This document shows, one piece after another, positions 17,283-26,507 of a DNA stretch of 64,000 nt. The notes below the pieces were generated by a model. The model worked only from the letters and a program-made list of their open reading frames with translations, was not told where the DNA came from and did not search any database. The translations under genes and the position numbers were made by a program. The DNA is from Pseudoduganella flava (GTDB lineage Bacteria > Pseudomonadota > Gammaproteobacteria > Burkholderiales > Burkholderiaceae_D): assembly GCF_007830495.1 (NCBI RefSeq), contig NZ_VLKW01000011.1, forward strand, positions 186,001-250,000. The letters run 5' to 3'. The first letter of the stretch is position 1. The number at the start of each line of letters is the position of its first letter.

Positions 17283-18034
17283 TGGCGCTCGTCACTCCCG
17301 CCGACGCGGCGGCCCTGGCGGTCGCGGGCCTGACCCTGGCCGCGGCACTGCTGTCCCTCGTCCAGGTCGGGCGCCGCGTCGCGCCGGGCCATGCGCGCAC
17401 GTGGCTGATGCTGGTACTGGCGGCGGCCGCGTTGCTGCCGCTGGGCGACTTCGTCAGGCACCTGCACTGGAATGCGGCGGCGCGGTGGATCGCGCCGTTC
17501 GCCGATGCGGCGCTGCTCGTGCTGGGGCCGGCCACGTGGTCGTATGCGTCGTCGCTGGTGGACGGTTCCGTGTCGGTGCGCCGGCGCTGGCGTCATCTGC
17601 TGCCGGCACTGGCCTTCCTGCTGATGCTGCTGCTGGTGGCGCTGGAACAGCCGCCGAAGGAAGATCGCGCCGTGTGGCGCAGCCTGGCCGAGCTGATGAT
17701 CCTGGCGCCGATCGTCGTGCAGATGGCCGGTTATGGCCTGGCGCTGGCGACGTTCGTGTCCCGCGTCCGCGCCGCGCTGCGGCGCCGTGGTGAAGGCGCC
17801 GGGACTGGCACGAGGCCCGTGCTGCGCTGGCTGCAGGTGCTGTTCGTGCTGTACGGCGTGCTGCTGGTGGCGGCGATGGCGACCTGGCCATGGCCGCTGG
17901 CGTGGGCGAATGTGGTCACCAACCTGATCGTGGCCGCCGCCATCGCCTGGGCCGGCAGCAACGGTGTGCGGCAGGTGCCGCTCGCCGTCACGCCGGAGGA
18001 ACTGGCCGCCACCGAGGATGACGCGGCGGCGTAG
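17282..18034 (+). CDS. Seven-span-like membrane protein resembling the sensor half of membrane AraC regulators
   Basis: A 250-aa integral membrane protein with about seven hydrophobic segments, starting inside the stop of the GST gene. The pattern of DFVRHLHWNAAARWIAP, LLVLGPATWSYASSLVDG and RRRWRHLLPALAFL recalls the N-terminal membrane half of AraC regulators with a 7TM input domain. There is no AraC HTH afterwards: the protein ends ATEDDAAA. It may be a free-standing membrane sensor or a truncated derivative. Function unknown. Confidence 0.7.
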   Translation: MALVTPADAAALAVAGLTLAAALLSLVQVGRRVAPGHARTWLMLVLAAAALLPLGDFVRHLHWNAAARWIAPFADAALLVLGPATWSYASSLVDGSVSVRRRWRHLLPALAFLLMLLLVALEQPPKEDRAVWRSLAELMILAPIVVQMAGYGLALATFVSRVRAALRRRGEGAGTGTRPVLRWLQVLFVLYGVLLVAAMATWPWPLAWANVVTNLIVAAAIAWAGSNGVRQVPLAVTPEELAATEDDAAA

Positions 18035-18069
18035 TGTCCAACTGAGCCGAGCCACCGCGTCGCGCTGCG

Positions 18070-19134
18070 TTACGCCGCGGCGCGCAACTTCGGCTGGCGA
18101 GAGAGCCGTGCCAGGTATTGCTGCGCGGCGGCGCGGCCCGCTTCGTAGCGGCTGCGTACGCCATACTCCGAGAAGTCATGGTCGCCACCGGCGGCAGCAG
18201 GCGTGCTGGCGATTACGTGCAGGTTTTTCAGCGCACGCAGGCGCATCAGCCAGTCGTAGGCGGGCATGTCGGCAACGGCGGTGCCGGCGGTTGCCGACTC
18301 CAGCTTGTCCAGCATCGCCAGGAAGCCTTCCAGCTTCGCATTGCCGCCGTACTGCGCCCAGAAACGGTTCTGGTATTGCAGCGCCGTGGCGCGGGTCTGC
18401 ACTTCCTGCAAGGTGACGGGCGAAGGCTGGCCTTCCGTCGGGAACAGGTCGACAACGAAGATCGGCAGCGTGTCGATCTCGTGCGGCTCCAGCAGGTTCA
18501 GCAGCGCATCGATCGGTGTGTTGCTGAACAGGCCACCGTCCCAGTAGTCGGTGCCGTCGATCCGGGTGGCCGGGAAGCCGGGCGGCAGGCTGCCGCTGGC
18601 AACGATGTGCGACGGCGTCAGCGTCGCGCGCACCGCCTTGTGCTGGCCGCCATCCGTATGCGCGCCTTTCGCGACGTGGTTCGAGAACGTCGTCTGGCCG
18701 CCCGTATACAGGCTCGTCGCGGTGACGCCGAAGCGGATGTGCTTCGGATCGTTCAGCTGATCGAAATCCAGGTGCGCCGCGAGCGTGCCCAGCATCGGCG
18801 CCGTCGTGCAGCAGCTGTTCCAGTACGGCAGGCGCCAGTAATCGGTGCGCGACAGCCAGAAATTCGGATTGCCCAGCAGGGACAGGTTGGCCTGCTTCGA
18901 GGCCGGCAGCCACGGCACGGTCGGCAGCGTGATCGCTTGCCACATGCGGCGCATGCTGGCCGCGATGTCGCCATCCTTGGCGCCGGCGATCGAGGCCGCG
19001 TTGATCGCGCCGATCGAAACGCCCGTCACGGCGGTCGGCGTCCAGCCGTCCTCGAGCAGCGCGGTGACGACGCCGTATTCAAAGGCGCCCAGTGCGCCGC
19101 CGCCCTGCAGGATCAAAGCCATCGGTTTTTTCAT
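18070..19134 (-). CDS. Patatin-like phospholipase
   Basis: A 354-aa lipid acyl hydrolase with the Ser/Asp dyad. The oxyanion loop QGGGALGAFEYGV, the nucleophile elbow GVSIGAINA (GxSxG) and the DGG motif (DYWDGGLFSNTPID) are intact and in order. The start at 19134 (MKKPMALILQ) follows GGAGTAGTG; 19167 is less likely. No signal peptide or membrane helix is seen, so it acts in the cytoplasm or reaches membranes peripherally. Not linked by context to the T6SS region. Confidence 0.92.
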   Translation of the reverse strand: MKKPMALILQGGGALGAFEYGVVTALLEDGWTPTAVTGVSIGAINAASIAGAKDGDIAASMRRMWQAITLPTVPWLPASKQANLSLLGNPNFWLSRTDYWRLPYWNSCCTTAPMLGTLAAHLDFDQLNDPKHIRFGVTATSLYTGGQTTFSNHVAKGAHTDGGQHKAVRATLTPSHIVASGSLPPGFPATRIDGTDYWDGGLFSNTPIDALLNLLEPHEIDTLPIFVVDLFPTEGQPSPVTLQEVQTRATALQYQNRFWAQYGGNAKLEGFLAMLDKLESATAGTAVADMPAYDWLMRLRALKNLHVIASTPAAAGGDHDFSEYGVRSRYEAGRAAAQQYLARLSRQPKLRAAA

Positions 19135-19284
19135 CACTACTCCATTGGTCACGTCGAAAGAACGCATAGATTGCCTACTGGAATTTTCTCGACGTTGACG
19201 ATGCGCAAGCGGCGGGCGGCACGTCGCCGTCGCGCAACGATGCTAGACTTGACGTTTCGATAACTATCCTGAAGAGGAGGGGTG

Positions 19285-20223
19285 ATGCGCCACTTGTTGC
19301 AGGCATTGCAAGCGTTGCGCGCGTTGCGCGCGTTGCAAGCGGTGGCGGCCGGCGGTGCCGCGTTCGTGTTCGCCCAGGCGGCCGGCGCGGACGCGCTGTC
19401 GGACAGCCTGCACGTCGTGCACCTGGAGCGCGGCGCCGATCTTTCCGTCATCGCCAGCAAACAGGCCGGCGCCACGCCCACCGTGGCCGTGCTGCTGTTC
19501 GCCGGGTATCCGGGCATCCTGAACATCCGTACCGAGAACGGCGCGCTGGCCTATGACCTGAAGGGTAATTTCCTGATCCGCGCGCGCCGCCACCTTGCCG
19601 ATGCGGACATCTTCACGGTGATGGTCGATTGCCCGAGCGACGAGCGGGGCGACTGCGGCGACGCGTACCGGGCTTCGGCGCGGCATGCGGCCGACGTGGC
19701 GGCCGTTGCCGCGCTGGCCCGGCGCGAGCCGGGTGCACGACAGGTGTACGTGGCCGGCACCAGCTACGGCACGGTGTCGACGGCTTATCTGGCGCGTTCG
19801 TTGAAGGGCGTGCTCGATGGCGCGATCCACACGGCCACGTTCACCGATCCGCAGACGGGCCGCAATGCTCACGGCGCCGCACTGGCATCGTTCGACTGGT
19901 CGCGCGGCCAGGTGCCGCAGCTGTTCGTGCATCACCGCGACGATCCGTGCGCGCTGACGCGCTATGCGTCCATCGTGCAGCGCAAGGGCACGATCCCCCT
20001 GGTCACGGTAACGGGCAGCGTGAACCCGCACGGCGATGCATGCCAGGCGTACACCGAGCATGGCTTCGTCGGCCGCGAGCAGGCCGTGATGCGGGCGATC
20101 GCCGCGTGGGTGATGCGGCGGGAGGTGAGCGATGTGGGTGGCGGGCAGGTCAGCGGCGGGAAGGCCAGCGGCGCGCAGGCTGGGGATGCGGCGGCGCGGG
20201 ACGGGCAAGCCATCGGCGACTGA
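19285..20223 (+). CDS. Exported alpha/beta hydrolase
   Basis: A 312-aa protein with an N-terminal signal peptide and an alpha/beta-hydrolase core: nucleophile elbow AGTSYGTVST, and candidate acid and His regions HHRDDPCALT and HGDACQAYTEHGF. A strong GAGGAGG precedes ATG 19285. The signal peptide is built from a 9-bp tandem DNA repeat (about 19300-19345) encoding LQALQALRALRALQA. The C-terminal 30 residues are Gly/Ala-rich and probably disordered. Substrate unknown. Confidence 0.75.
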   Translation: MRHLLQALQALRALRALQAVAAGGAAFVFAQAAGADALSDSLHVVHLERGADLSVIASKQAGATPTVAVLLFAGYPGILNIRTENGALAYDLKGNFLIRARRHLADADIFTVMVDCPSDERGDCGDAYRASARHAADVAAVAALARREPGARQVYVAGTSYGTVSTAYLARSLKGVLDGAIHTATFTDPQTGRNAHGAALASFDWSRGQVPQLFVHHRDDPCALTRYASIVQRKGTIPLVTVTGSVNPHGDACQAYTEHGFVGREQAVMRAIAAWVMRREVSDVGGGQVSGGKASGAQAGDAAARDGQAIGD

Positions 20224-20310
20224 GCGCCGTCCGCTCGGATGCCGTGCCCGGATCAGCCACGGCTGCCCGGACAGCGCGCCCGAATCGCGGCGGCTCGGCG
20301 GGCGCTGGGC

Positions 20311-20985
20311 TCAACGGGCGTTGCGGCGGCGCGCAGCCCAGCCGACCAGCGCGAGGCCGGCGCCGAACATCGCATACGTTGCCGGTTCCGGGACGGGCGA
20401 AATGGCCATCGCCGTCACGACCGGCTGCGCGCCGGTGGCCGTGTAGCGCGTGAAGCTGAAGTGGTTGTCGATGGCGATTGCGCTGTCCTGCGCCGTCGCC
20501 AGCATGCCGGCCGCCGTGTTCAGCACGGCCTTCGACAGCTCGCTGCCGTTGCCCGCCGTGCCGAACGCCAGGCTGCCGGAGGTCAGGCTGCCGTTGTCCT
20601 TGTACAGCTCCCACAGTGCCAGCTGGAAGCCGAGCGCCGTGGCGGCCGGCGAGGCCGTCGACAGCGTCGGGTAGTACACGGAGAACAGGCGCTGCACCGA
20701 CTTGTTGTCGGCGAAGCCGGCGAACGCGCTGCCCGTCAGGCCTTCCCGGTTCGTCATCGGCGTGACCGGTTCGATGCAGAACGCCAGCGCGTTGTAGGCG
20801 CCTTCCGTGACGGTCCATTCCGGCACCGTGATCGACGTGCTGCCGCGGCCGAAGTTCGCCGTCGTGAACAGCAGCTTGCCCGTGACGGAGTTGACGGTGG
20901 CTGCGTGCGCGGCGGCGCAGGTGACGCAGGAGGCGGTAAGGATGGCGGCGCCAACGAGGGCGCGCAGGGTGGTGATCGATTTCAT
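20311..20985 (-). CDS. PEP-CTERM sorting-domain exported protein
   Basis: A 224-aa secreted protein. It has a signal peptide (MKSITTLRALVGAAIL, cleavage near AHAAT) and the C-terminal exosortase tag VPEPATYAMFGAGLALVGW followed by AARRR. The middle carries CIEPVTPM and LALWELYKDNG, a pattern found in thioester/ice-nucleation-like PEP-CTERM proteins. An earlier ATG at 21027 overlaps the stop of the upstream SdrD-like gene (ATGA), which would couple the two genes; the start at 20985 is preferred for the signal peptide. Exosortase itself is outside the window. Confidence 0.88.
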   Translation of the reverse strand: MKSITTLRALVGAAILTASCVTCAAAHAATVNSVTGKLLFTTANFGRGSTSITVPEWTVTEGAYNALAFCIEPVTPMTNREGLTGSAFAGFADNKSVQRLFSVYYPTLSTASPAATALGFQLALWELYKDNGSLTSGSLAFGTAGNGSELSKAVLNTAAGMLATAQDSAIAIDNHFSFTRYTATGAQPVVTAMAISPVPEPATYAMFGAGLALVGWAARRRNAR

Positions 20986-21023
20986 CGTCGGTTCTTTCAG
21001 ATTGTTGTGCAGGGGTGCGGCAT

Positions 21024-24000
21024 TCATTGGGCGGCCTGGCCGATCAGCGTGGCCATCGACGTGACTTCCATGCCGGCGGCGGCAACGTCGGCCGCGGCCA
21101 CGTTGAAGTACACGTCCGTCATCGCGACCGTGTGGCCGGCGACGGTGGCGCTGCTGCGCTCCAGGTGCAGGTTGCCGTTCGCGTCGAGGAACGGCAGTTC
21201 TTCGAAGGCCACGGCCAGCGACGTGACGCCGGCCTGCGCCAGCGAGATCAGCTCGCCGGCATCGGTGATGCCGTTGCTGTTGGCGTCACGCCAAAGGGTG
21301 AGTGCGCCAAATTGCGCGTCGTGCGCGTCGACGTGGCCGTCGCCATTGCTGTCGAACGAAGCCAGCTTGGCGAAGCCGCTGCCCTTGCTGGCGCCGCCGA
21401 ACAGTTCGCCGATGCCGTCGATCGTGCCGTTGCCGTTCGCGTCGATCGCAAGGAACGCGTCGCCGGACGACAGCCAGCCGGTGCGGATCGCATTGCCCGT
21501 GCCGAGCAGGTCGAACTTGCCCGTGAAGTCGGCGCGGGCGATCGTGTGGATGCCGTCGCCATCGAGGTCCAGCGCGATCGGCGTGATCGCCGCGTCCCAG
21601 CTCATGTCGTTCTCGCCGGAGGACAGGAACGTCGCATCCGTCTGCGTCAGGCCCACCTTGCTGATACCGTCGCCCTTGACGTCGCTGTCGATCTGGTCGT
21701 TGCTGCCGGTGTTCTTCACACCCCACTTCCAGTCGTTCATCGCGTAGGTATAGCCTTTCGCGTCCGTGAACGAGACATTGGTCTTGTCGAACTTCAGGTA
21801 GTAGCTGCCCGGGTCCAGGTCCTTGAACAGGTAGCTGCCCTTCGCATCCGTCGTCGTCGTGCCGAGCAGCGCGCCCGTGCCGGCGTTGTACAGCATGACC
21901 TTGATCTTGCCGATGCCTTCCTCGCCCGTGTCCTGCACGCCGTTGTGGTTCGCGTCGCGCCATACCTTGTCGCCGATGCTGGCCTTGCGGTACAGGCCCG
22001 CGTCGATGGACGTGGCCACCTCGCCGGCGGCGAGCTTGAACGTGCCGCTCGTCGCGGTAGTCGTCGTGCCGACGTTGCTGAAGTCGGAGTCGTAGCTGTC
22101 GTAGCTGTTGTAGCCGACATTCGCCTTCGTCGTGTAGTAACCCGACGGGCGCACCACCTCGACGCTGTAGCTGCCGGCCGCGAGCTTGCCGAACTCGTAG
22201 CTGCCGTCCGCCGCCGTCACCGTGCTGGCCTTCAGCACGTGGTTGGCATCGTACAGCCGCACCGTGACGCCGCCGATGCCCGCTTCGCCGCAATCCTGCA
22301 AGCCGTCGTAATCGCTGTCTTCCCAGACGGTGCTGTGGATACGGGCCGCCTGGGCGACGCCAGCGTCGATCGTGTTGTTGGTCTCGCCCGAGAGGAGGAC
22401 GACCTTCTGCGACAGGCCGTTCGCGTCGATGTCCGAATCGCGCGTGTCGTCCGTGCCCGCGTCGCGCTGCGTGATCACATAGCCGGACGGCAGTGCCGAT
22501 TTATCGAACTGCACGCTGTAGGTGCCGGGCTTCAGGCCCGTGAAGGCGTACTGGCCGTTGCAGTCGGTGGCGGTGGCGGCCACCGCCTTGCCGTCCTTGT
22601 CCAGCAGCGTGACCTTGACGCCGCCGATGCCGCTCTCGCCGCTGTCCTGAATGCCGTCGCCGTCGCAGTCGAACCAGACGCGGTTGCCCAGCGTGGCCGT
22701 GCGGTACGCTCCCGCGTCGGCCGCATCGACGGTCTGGCCGCCGCGTACGGTGAACAGCGCGGAGGCGCCAGAGGCGTCGACGTCGCTGTCGATCGCATCG
22801 TTGGCGCCGGCGTTGGTCGACGTGAACTGGAAGCCGGCCGGTTTGTCGACGCGCACCGTGTAGTCGCCCGCGGCGGCCGAGAACTTGTAATTGCCTTGCG
22901 CATCCGTCGTCGTCGTGGCGACGATGACGCCTTTCGTGTCGACGAGGCGGACCTTGGTGCCGGCGATGCCGGTTTCGCCCGCGTCCTGCACGCCGTTGCC
23001 GTTGCGGTCTTCCCAGACGGTGCTGGCCACCGTGCCGATCGGCGCGAAGGCGGCCGCCTGCAGCGTGGCCTGCTGGCCGGAGGCGAGCGTCAATTTGGCG
23101 CTGGCGCCTGCGGCGTCGAGGTCGGTGCCGGTGGCGCGGAACGTGTAGCCCGCGGGCAGGCTGGCGGCGTCGAACTTCAGGCTGTAGCTGCCCGGCTGCA
23201 GGCCCGCGAAGGAGAGGTTGCCTTGCGCGTCCGTGACGCTGGTGGCGACCGTGTTGCCGGCCGCGTCCAGCAGTGCCGCCTTCACGCTGGCGATGCCGGC
23301 TTCACCCGCGTCGCGCTGGCCGTTGCCGTTGGCGTCGTTCCACAGCGTGGTCGAGATACCGGCGGCGCGGTACATGCCCGCGTCGGCGCTGTCGTTGACA
23401 TCGCCCTTGGCGACCGTGAACGTGTCCGAGATGCCGTTGGCATTGACGTCGCTGTCGGCGGCGGCATCGCTGCCGGCGCCCTTGGCCGTCATCGTGTAGC
23501 CGGCCGGCGCGGTGACGCCGATCGTGTACGTGCCGCTGCCCGCTTCGAACTGGTAGTGGCCGGATGCGTCGGTGGTCGTCGTCTGGACCGTCGCGCCGGT
23601 GCTGTCGCGCAGCACCACCGTGACGCCGCCGATGCCGGCTTCGCCGCGGTCCTGGATGCCGTTGCCGTTCGCGTCTTCCCACACGGTGTCGCCGATGCGG
23701 GCCAGTTGCGGGGCGCCCGTCGATGGGGGCAGGGAGCCGCCGGTGCCGGTGTCGCCACCGCCAGTGGCGGGCGGCTGTCCGCTGCCAGGATCGGTGGGGG
23801 GCGGAGCAGGGGTGGGAGCAGGGGCAGGCACCTTGAACGTCAGGTAGTTCATTGTCACGCTGGTGTCCTGCGCGCCGGTGCCGGTCGTGCCGCCGTTGTC
23901 GCGTACGTGGAAGCCCATTTCGACAAGCCCGCCGGATGCGGCGTCCGGCACGAAGCTGAGGTGGCCCGCTTCGATGTCGGCCACCGCGACTTCCGTGCCT

Positions 24001-24503
24001 GCGGACACTGGGGCGCCGTTCAACATGATGGTGCCGGCGGCCGGCAGCGTCGTCACGATGACGGATTGGAAGGCGTTGCCTTCGACGGCGTCGTGGAAGC
24101 CGAATGCGTCCTTCGTCAGCACGACCGCATCGCGCGTGGCGAGATCGAAGGCGTGATCGGTGCCGGTCGGAGCGTCGTTGACGGGATCGACGACGACGCG
24201 CAGCTCCAGCGTCACCAGGTCGCCGTTGTCGCCGGCGACGACCAGCTGGTACGTCGTGAACTGGCCGTTGTAATCCTGTTGCCATGCGCCGGGGCGCACG
24301 TACAGCGTCTGGGCATCCGCCATGCCGATCAGCGGTGTATTGCCGTCGGCGTACTCGCCGTCGGGCATCTCGGTGATCAATTCGCTGACGGACAGCGTGG
24401 CAGGGGTCGTGTAGCCGGCTTGCGCCAGCACGTCGCGCAGCGCCAACGAGACGTTGCTGTCTTCGTCGACGTGGATCGTGCTGGTCAGGAAAATATCGCT
24501 CAT
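21024..24503 (-). CDS. Large SdrD-B-domain calcium-binding surface/secreted protein
   Basis: A 1159-aa acidic protein. The N-terminus carries a cadherin/VCBS-like module (VDEDSNVSLALRDVL, and VVDPVNDAPTGTD), then a Pro/Gly linker (about 225-270). Six SdrD B-type repeats follow, each opening with a variant of IGDTVWEDANGNGIQD. The C-terminal third has EF-hand-like calcium loops (ALDLDGDGIHT, DANGNGTIDGIGELFGG, DSNGDGHVDAHD, RDANSNGITDAGE). No Sec signal peptide is seen, which fits type I (ABC) export, though no type I secretion genes are present here. It shares an operon-like overlap with the PEP-CTERM gene. Likely role: adhesion or matrix. Confidence 0.85.
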   Translation of the reverse strand: MSDIFLTSTIHVDEDSNVSLALRDVLAQAGYTTPATLSVSELITEMPDGEYADGNTPLIGMADAQTLYVRPGAWQQDYNGQFTTYQLVVAGDNGDLVTLELRVVVDPVNDAPTGTDHAFDLATRDAVVLTKDAFGFHDAVEGNAFQSVIVTTLPAAGTIMLNGAPVSAGTEVAVADIEAGHLSFVPDAASGGLVEMGFHVRDNGGTTGTGAQDTSVTMNYLTFKVPAPAPTPAPPPTDPGSGQPPATGGGDTGTGGSLPPSTGAPQLARIGDTVWEDANGNGIQDRGEAGIGGVTVVLRDSTGATVQTTTTDASGHYQFEAGSGTYTIGVTAPAGYTMTAKGAGSDAAADSDVNANGISDTFTVAKGDVNDSADAGMYRAAGISTTLWNDANGNGQRDAGEAGIASVKAALLDAAGNTVATSVTDAQGNLSFAGLQPGSYSLKFDAASLPAGYTFRATGTDLDAAGASAKLTLASGQQATLQAAAFAPIGTVASTVWEDRNGNGVQDAGETGIAGTKVRLVDTKGVIVATTTTDAQGNYKFSAAAGDYTVRVDKPAGFQFTSTNAGANDAIDSDVDASGASALFTVRGGQTVDAADAGAYRTATLGNRVWFDCDGDGIQDSGESGIGGVKVTLLDKDGKAVAATATDCNGQYAFTGLKPGTYSVQFDKSALPSGYVITQRDAGTDDTRDSDIDANGLSQKVVLLSGETNNTIDAGVAQAARIHSTVWEDSDYDGLQDCGEAGIGGVTVRLYDANHVLKASTVTAADGSYEFGKLAAGSYSVEVVRPSGYYTTKANVGYNSYDSYDSDFSNVGTTTTATSGTFKLAAGEVATSIDAGLYRKASIGDKVWRDANHNGVQDTGEEGIGKIKVMLYNAGTGALLGTTTTDAKGSYLFKDLDPGSYYLKFDKTNVSFTDAKGYTYAMNDWKWGVKNTGSNDQIDSDVKGDGISKVGLTQTDATFLSSGENDMSWDAAITPIALDLDGDGIHTIARADFTGKFDLLGTGNAIRTGWLSSGDAFLAIDANGNGTIDGIGELFGGASKGSGFAKLASFDSNGDGHVDAHDAQFGALTLWRDANSNGITDAGELISLAQAGVTSLAVAFEELPFLDANGNLHLERSSATVAGHTVAMTDVYFNVAAADVAAAGMEVTSMATLIGQAAQ

Positions 24504-24886
24504 GTTTGCTCAGTACTCAAAAGTTCCAATGCCTTGCCTGCATCTCGTGAATGCTCGGCGGCGGACGGGGGATTGGCCCTTGGACGCGGTACAGGATCTG
24601 GGTACGGCTTCAATCAGGCTGTGAATTTCGGTCAGACTTTCTTGATGCAAGACTGACATGTTTGATGTCAGTTCGACACAAGAGTTGGCAAGTGTACAGC
24701 AGTTGAGCTAAATCAGTAACAAAAATTAATATATGTGAACGTACTGCAACGTGTGTAGTTGCGATGGCAACGGCTGGCGGGGTTTTAGGGGGCGCGCTAC
24801 AGGGAAGGCCGGCGGGCTTGCCCTTGACGAAACGCTATCCGCCCGGCATGATGCGGCGCTTTTTTCCGTCTACGCATAGCTCACCG
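24504..24886. promoter_or_regulatory. Divergent AT-rich gap with 8-bp inverted repeat
   Basis: A 383-bp gap. An inverted repeat ACTGACAT-GTTTG-ATGTCAGT occupies 24652-24672, about 150 bp before the SdrD-like start, and is a candidate operator. The adjoining 24690-24760 segment is strongly AT-rich and probably carries the promoters. No gene seen. Confidence 0.4.
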
Positions 24887-25459
24887 ATGGCACTACTTAC
24901 CGTAACCGAAGCTGCGCGGCTGTCCCGGCGCAGCCGCACGTCGATCTACCGCGACCTCGAGAAAGGACGCCTGGACAAGGTGTTCACGGCCGATGGCTCG
25001 CTGAAGATCGATTCGGCGGAACTGGTGCGGGCTTATGGGCCGTTGGGGTCGTTTGGGGGCGGCACGCAGGCCGCCTCAACGTCCGCGGCGCGGGCCGGGG
25101 CTTCGGCGGCGGCGACCGATGATGCGATACGGGCCGTGTTGCAGCAGGTTGGGCAGCCGGGCGTGTCGCTGGCCGCCACGCCTGTCATAGTCGCTCCGCC
25201 TGTCGAGCAGCCGGGTGGCGATGCCGTGGAGCTGGCTGTGTTGCGGGAGCGGTTGGCTGCTTGCGAGCATCGGATTGCGTTGCTGGAGCGGATTGCGCAG
25301 CTCGAGAAGGCTGCGCGGCTGGCCGCGGATGCGAGCTGGCGGGAGCGGATGCAGGCGAAGGATGAGGTGATTGCGACGCTGTCCAATGCGCTGTCCAGTG
25401 AGAAGCCGTGGCCGGCTTGGCATGGGCGGAGTGATGGGGTGAAGCGGGCGATTAACTGA
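24887..25459 (+). CDS. HTH / coiled-coil DNA-binding protein (plasmid or phage type)
   Basis: A 190-aa protein. Residues 1-50 form an excisionase/MerR-like HTH (LLTVTEAARLSRRSRTSIYRDLEKGRL, read in two parts, then SLKIDSAELVRAYG). Next comes an Ala/Gly/Val-rich linker (about 55-115) and a C-terminal coiled coil (AVLRERLAACEHRIALLERI and onward). The architecture recalls accessory DNA-binding proteins of plasmids and integrated elements rather than a metabolic regulator. The ATG at 24887 starts the conserved HTH; upstream codons to 24764 look non-coding. Codons in the second half are G-ending and merge in composition with the 75-bp repeats downstream. Confidence 0.7.
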   Translation: MALLTVTEAARLSRRSRTSIYRDLEKGRLDKVFTADGSLKIDSAELVRAYGPLGSFGGGTQAASTSAARAGASAAATDDAIRAVLQQVGQPGVSLAATPVIVAPPVEQPGGDAVELAVLRERLAACEHRIALLERIAQLEKAARLAADASWRERMQAKDEVIATLSNALSSEKPWPAWHGRSDGVKRAIN

Positions 25460-25501
25460 TTGATTGGCGTCGCGCGGCGTTTCGCTGGCTTGTTGGTCGA
25501 T

Positions 25502-25862
25502 GTGGCCGGCGGTCGGCGCCGGTTGTTTGCTGGTGGTGCGCTGGTGTTCGGTTCGGCAGGGCTTGTTGGCTGATGTGGCCCGGCGGTCGGCGCCGGGGCG
25601 ATGGCTGGTGGTGGGCTGACGTTGGGCTTGGCAGGGCTATGTTGCTGCCGTGGCCCGGCGGTTGGCGCCGGGGTCTTGGCTTATGGAGCGCTGGCGTTCG
25701 GTTTGGCAGGGCTTGTCGGCTGACGTGGCCCGGCGGTCGGCGCCGGGGTGTTGGCTAGTGGTCTGCTGACGTACGGTTCGGCAGGGCTTGTTGGCTGCTG
25801 TGGCCCGGAGGTCGGCGCCGGGGCGGTGGCCCGTGGCGCGCGGGCGTTGGGCTGGCGGGATG
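25502..25862. repeat. 75-bp imperfect tandem repeat (about 4.8 units)
   Basis: Units begin at 25502, 25575, 25650, 25725 and 25800 (spacings 73, 75, 75, 75). Each opens with a GTGGCCCGGCGGTCGGCGCC-like block containing the self-complementary GGCGCC and closes with a TTCGGCAGGGCTTGTTGGCTG-like block (quoted in part). Units differ by about a fifth of their bases. On the minus strand the period keeps one frame open as 25-residue repeats, but there is no start or composition that makes a gene likely. Confidence 0.85.
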
Positions 25863-26507
25863 AGGTATGCAAGCGGCGGCGACGCGGCGGTGACGGCGTG
25901 GTTGGGCTTGCAGCGTTTGCTGATGAACGGGCCGATTTGGCTGTTCCGATTGAGCTGACGTGGCCCGTCGGGTCGCAACCGTCACGCGCTGCGGGCAACC
26001 GATGGGTTGACGCAAGCTGGCCGCGACTGGTGCCGCACGTGATGACTGGGTACCTCGGTTTACAAAGCGGCTGAGGCTGCTGATGCGGCAAACGCGCCGC
26101 CTTTTCCGATTGCCATGCGATGCGCGACTCCAGGTCCAGGCACTGAGGGTGCGGGTGACCCCCTCGGCGCCGTATTGGAGAAGTTCTCCACTTTTGCTGC
26201 CTTTCTCTAGAATCCTCTTCTGTTCTCTCTTTGCTTCTCCGCTCTTGTTTGTGCGCCGCTGTGCGGAGGGGATTCGAGCAGCGTAGAGAACGAAAGAGAA
26301 AATGCGTCCGCAAACGGAGAAAATTCCAAATAAGGAATTTTATTTTCTGTCACGCAAGGCGCCGCGATGGCTGAGTCACCCCCGAAATTTCGCCAGATCC
26401 GCCCGAACTTTCTCGCTGCTGTCGAGTCAAACAAAGAACAGTACTGATTTGGCATGCAGCGCGCCGCACAACGCGCAGAGCACCGGATGAGTGCCGGGCA
26501 CCGCGCG
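25863..26507. other. Gene-poor stretch between the two repeat arrays
   Basis: No convincing gene was found. Composition falls from GC-rich to AT-rich towards 26290-26440. A perfect AT-rich inverted repeat (AAAATTCC-AAATAA-GGAATTTT) sits at 26320-26341 and may be an operator or weak terminator-like hairpin. Frames open here are short and compositionally unlike genes. Confidence 0.5.

Noticed and set aside
21015..24656. 1213-residue plus-strand frame opposite the SdrD-like gene
   Set aside because: Mirror of the repeat protein's codon periodicity; Val/Arg/Asp-rich with no domain.
25502..25862. CRISPR array
   Set aside because: Units are contiguous and degenerate throughout, without constant repeats and unique spacers, and no cas genes are near.
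25637..25978. 113-residue minus-strand protein made of 25-residue repeats
   Set aside because: The frame is open only because the 75-bp unit is a multiple of three; no ribosome site or gene-like codon use.
26303..26490. Short plus-strand frames in the AT-rich gap
   Set aside because: No ribosome site, no third-position G/C bias, no recognisable protein features.
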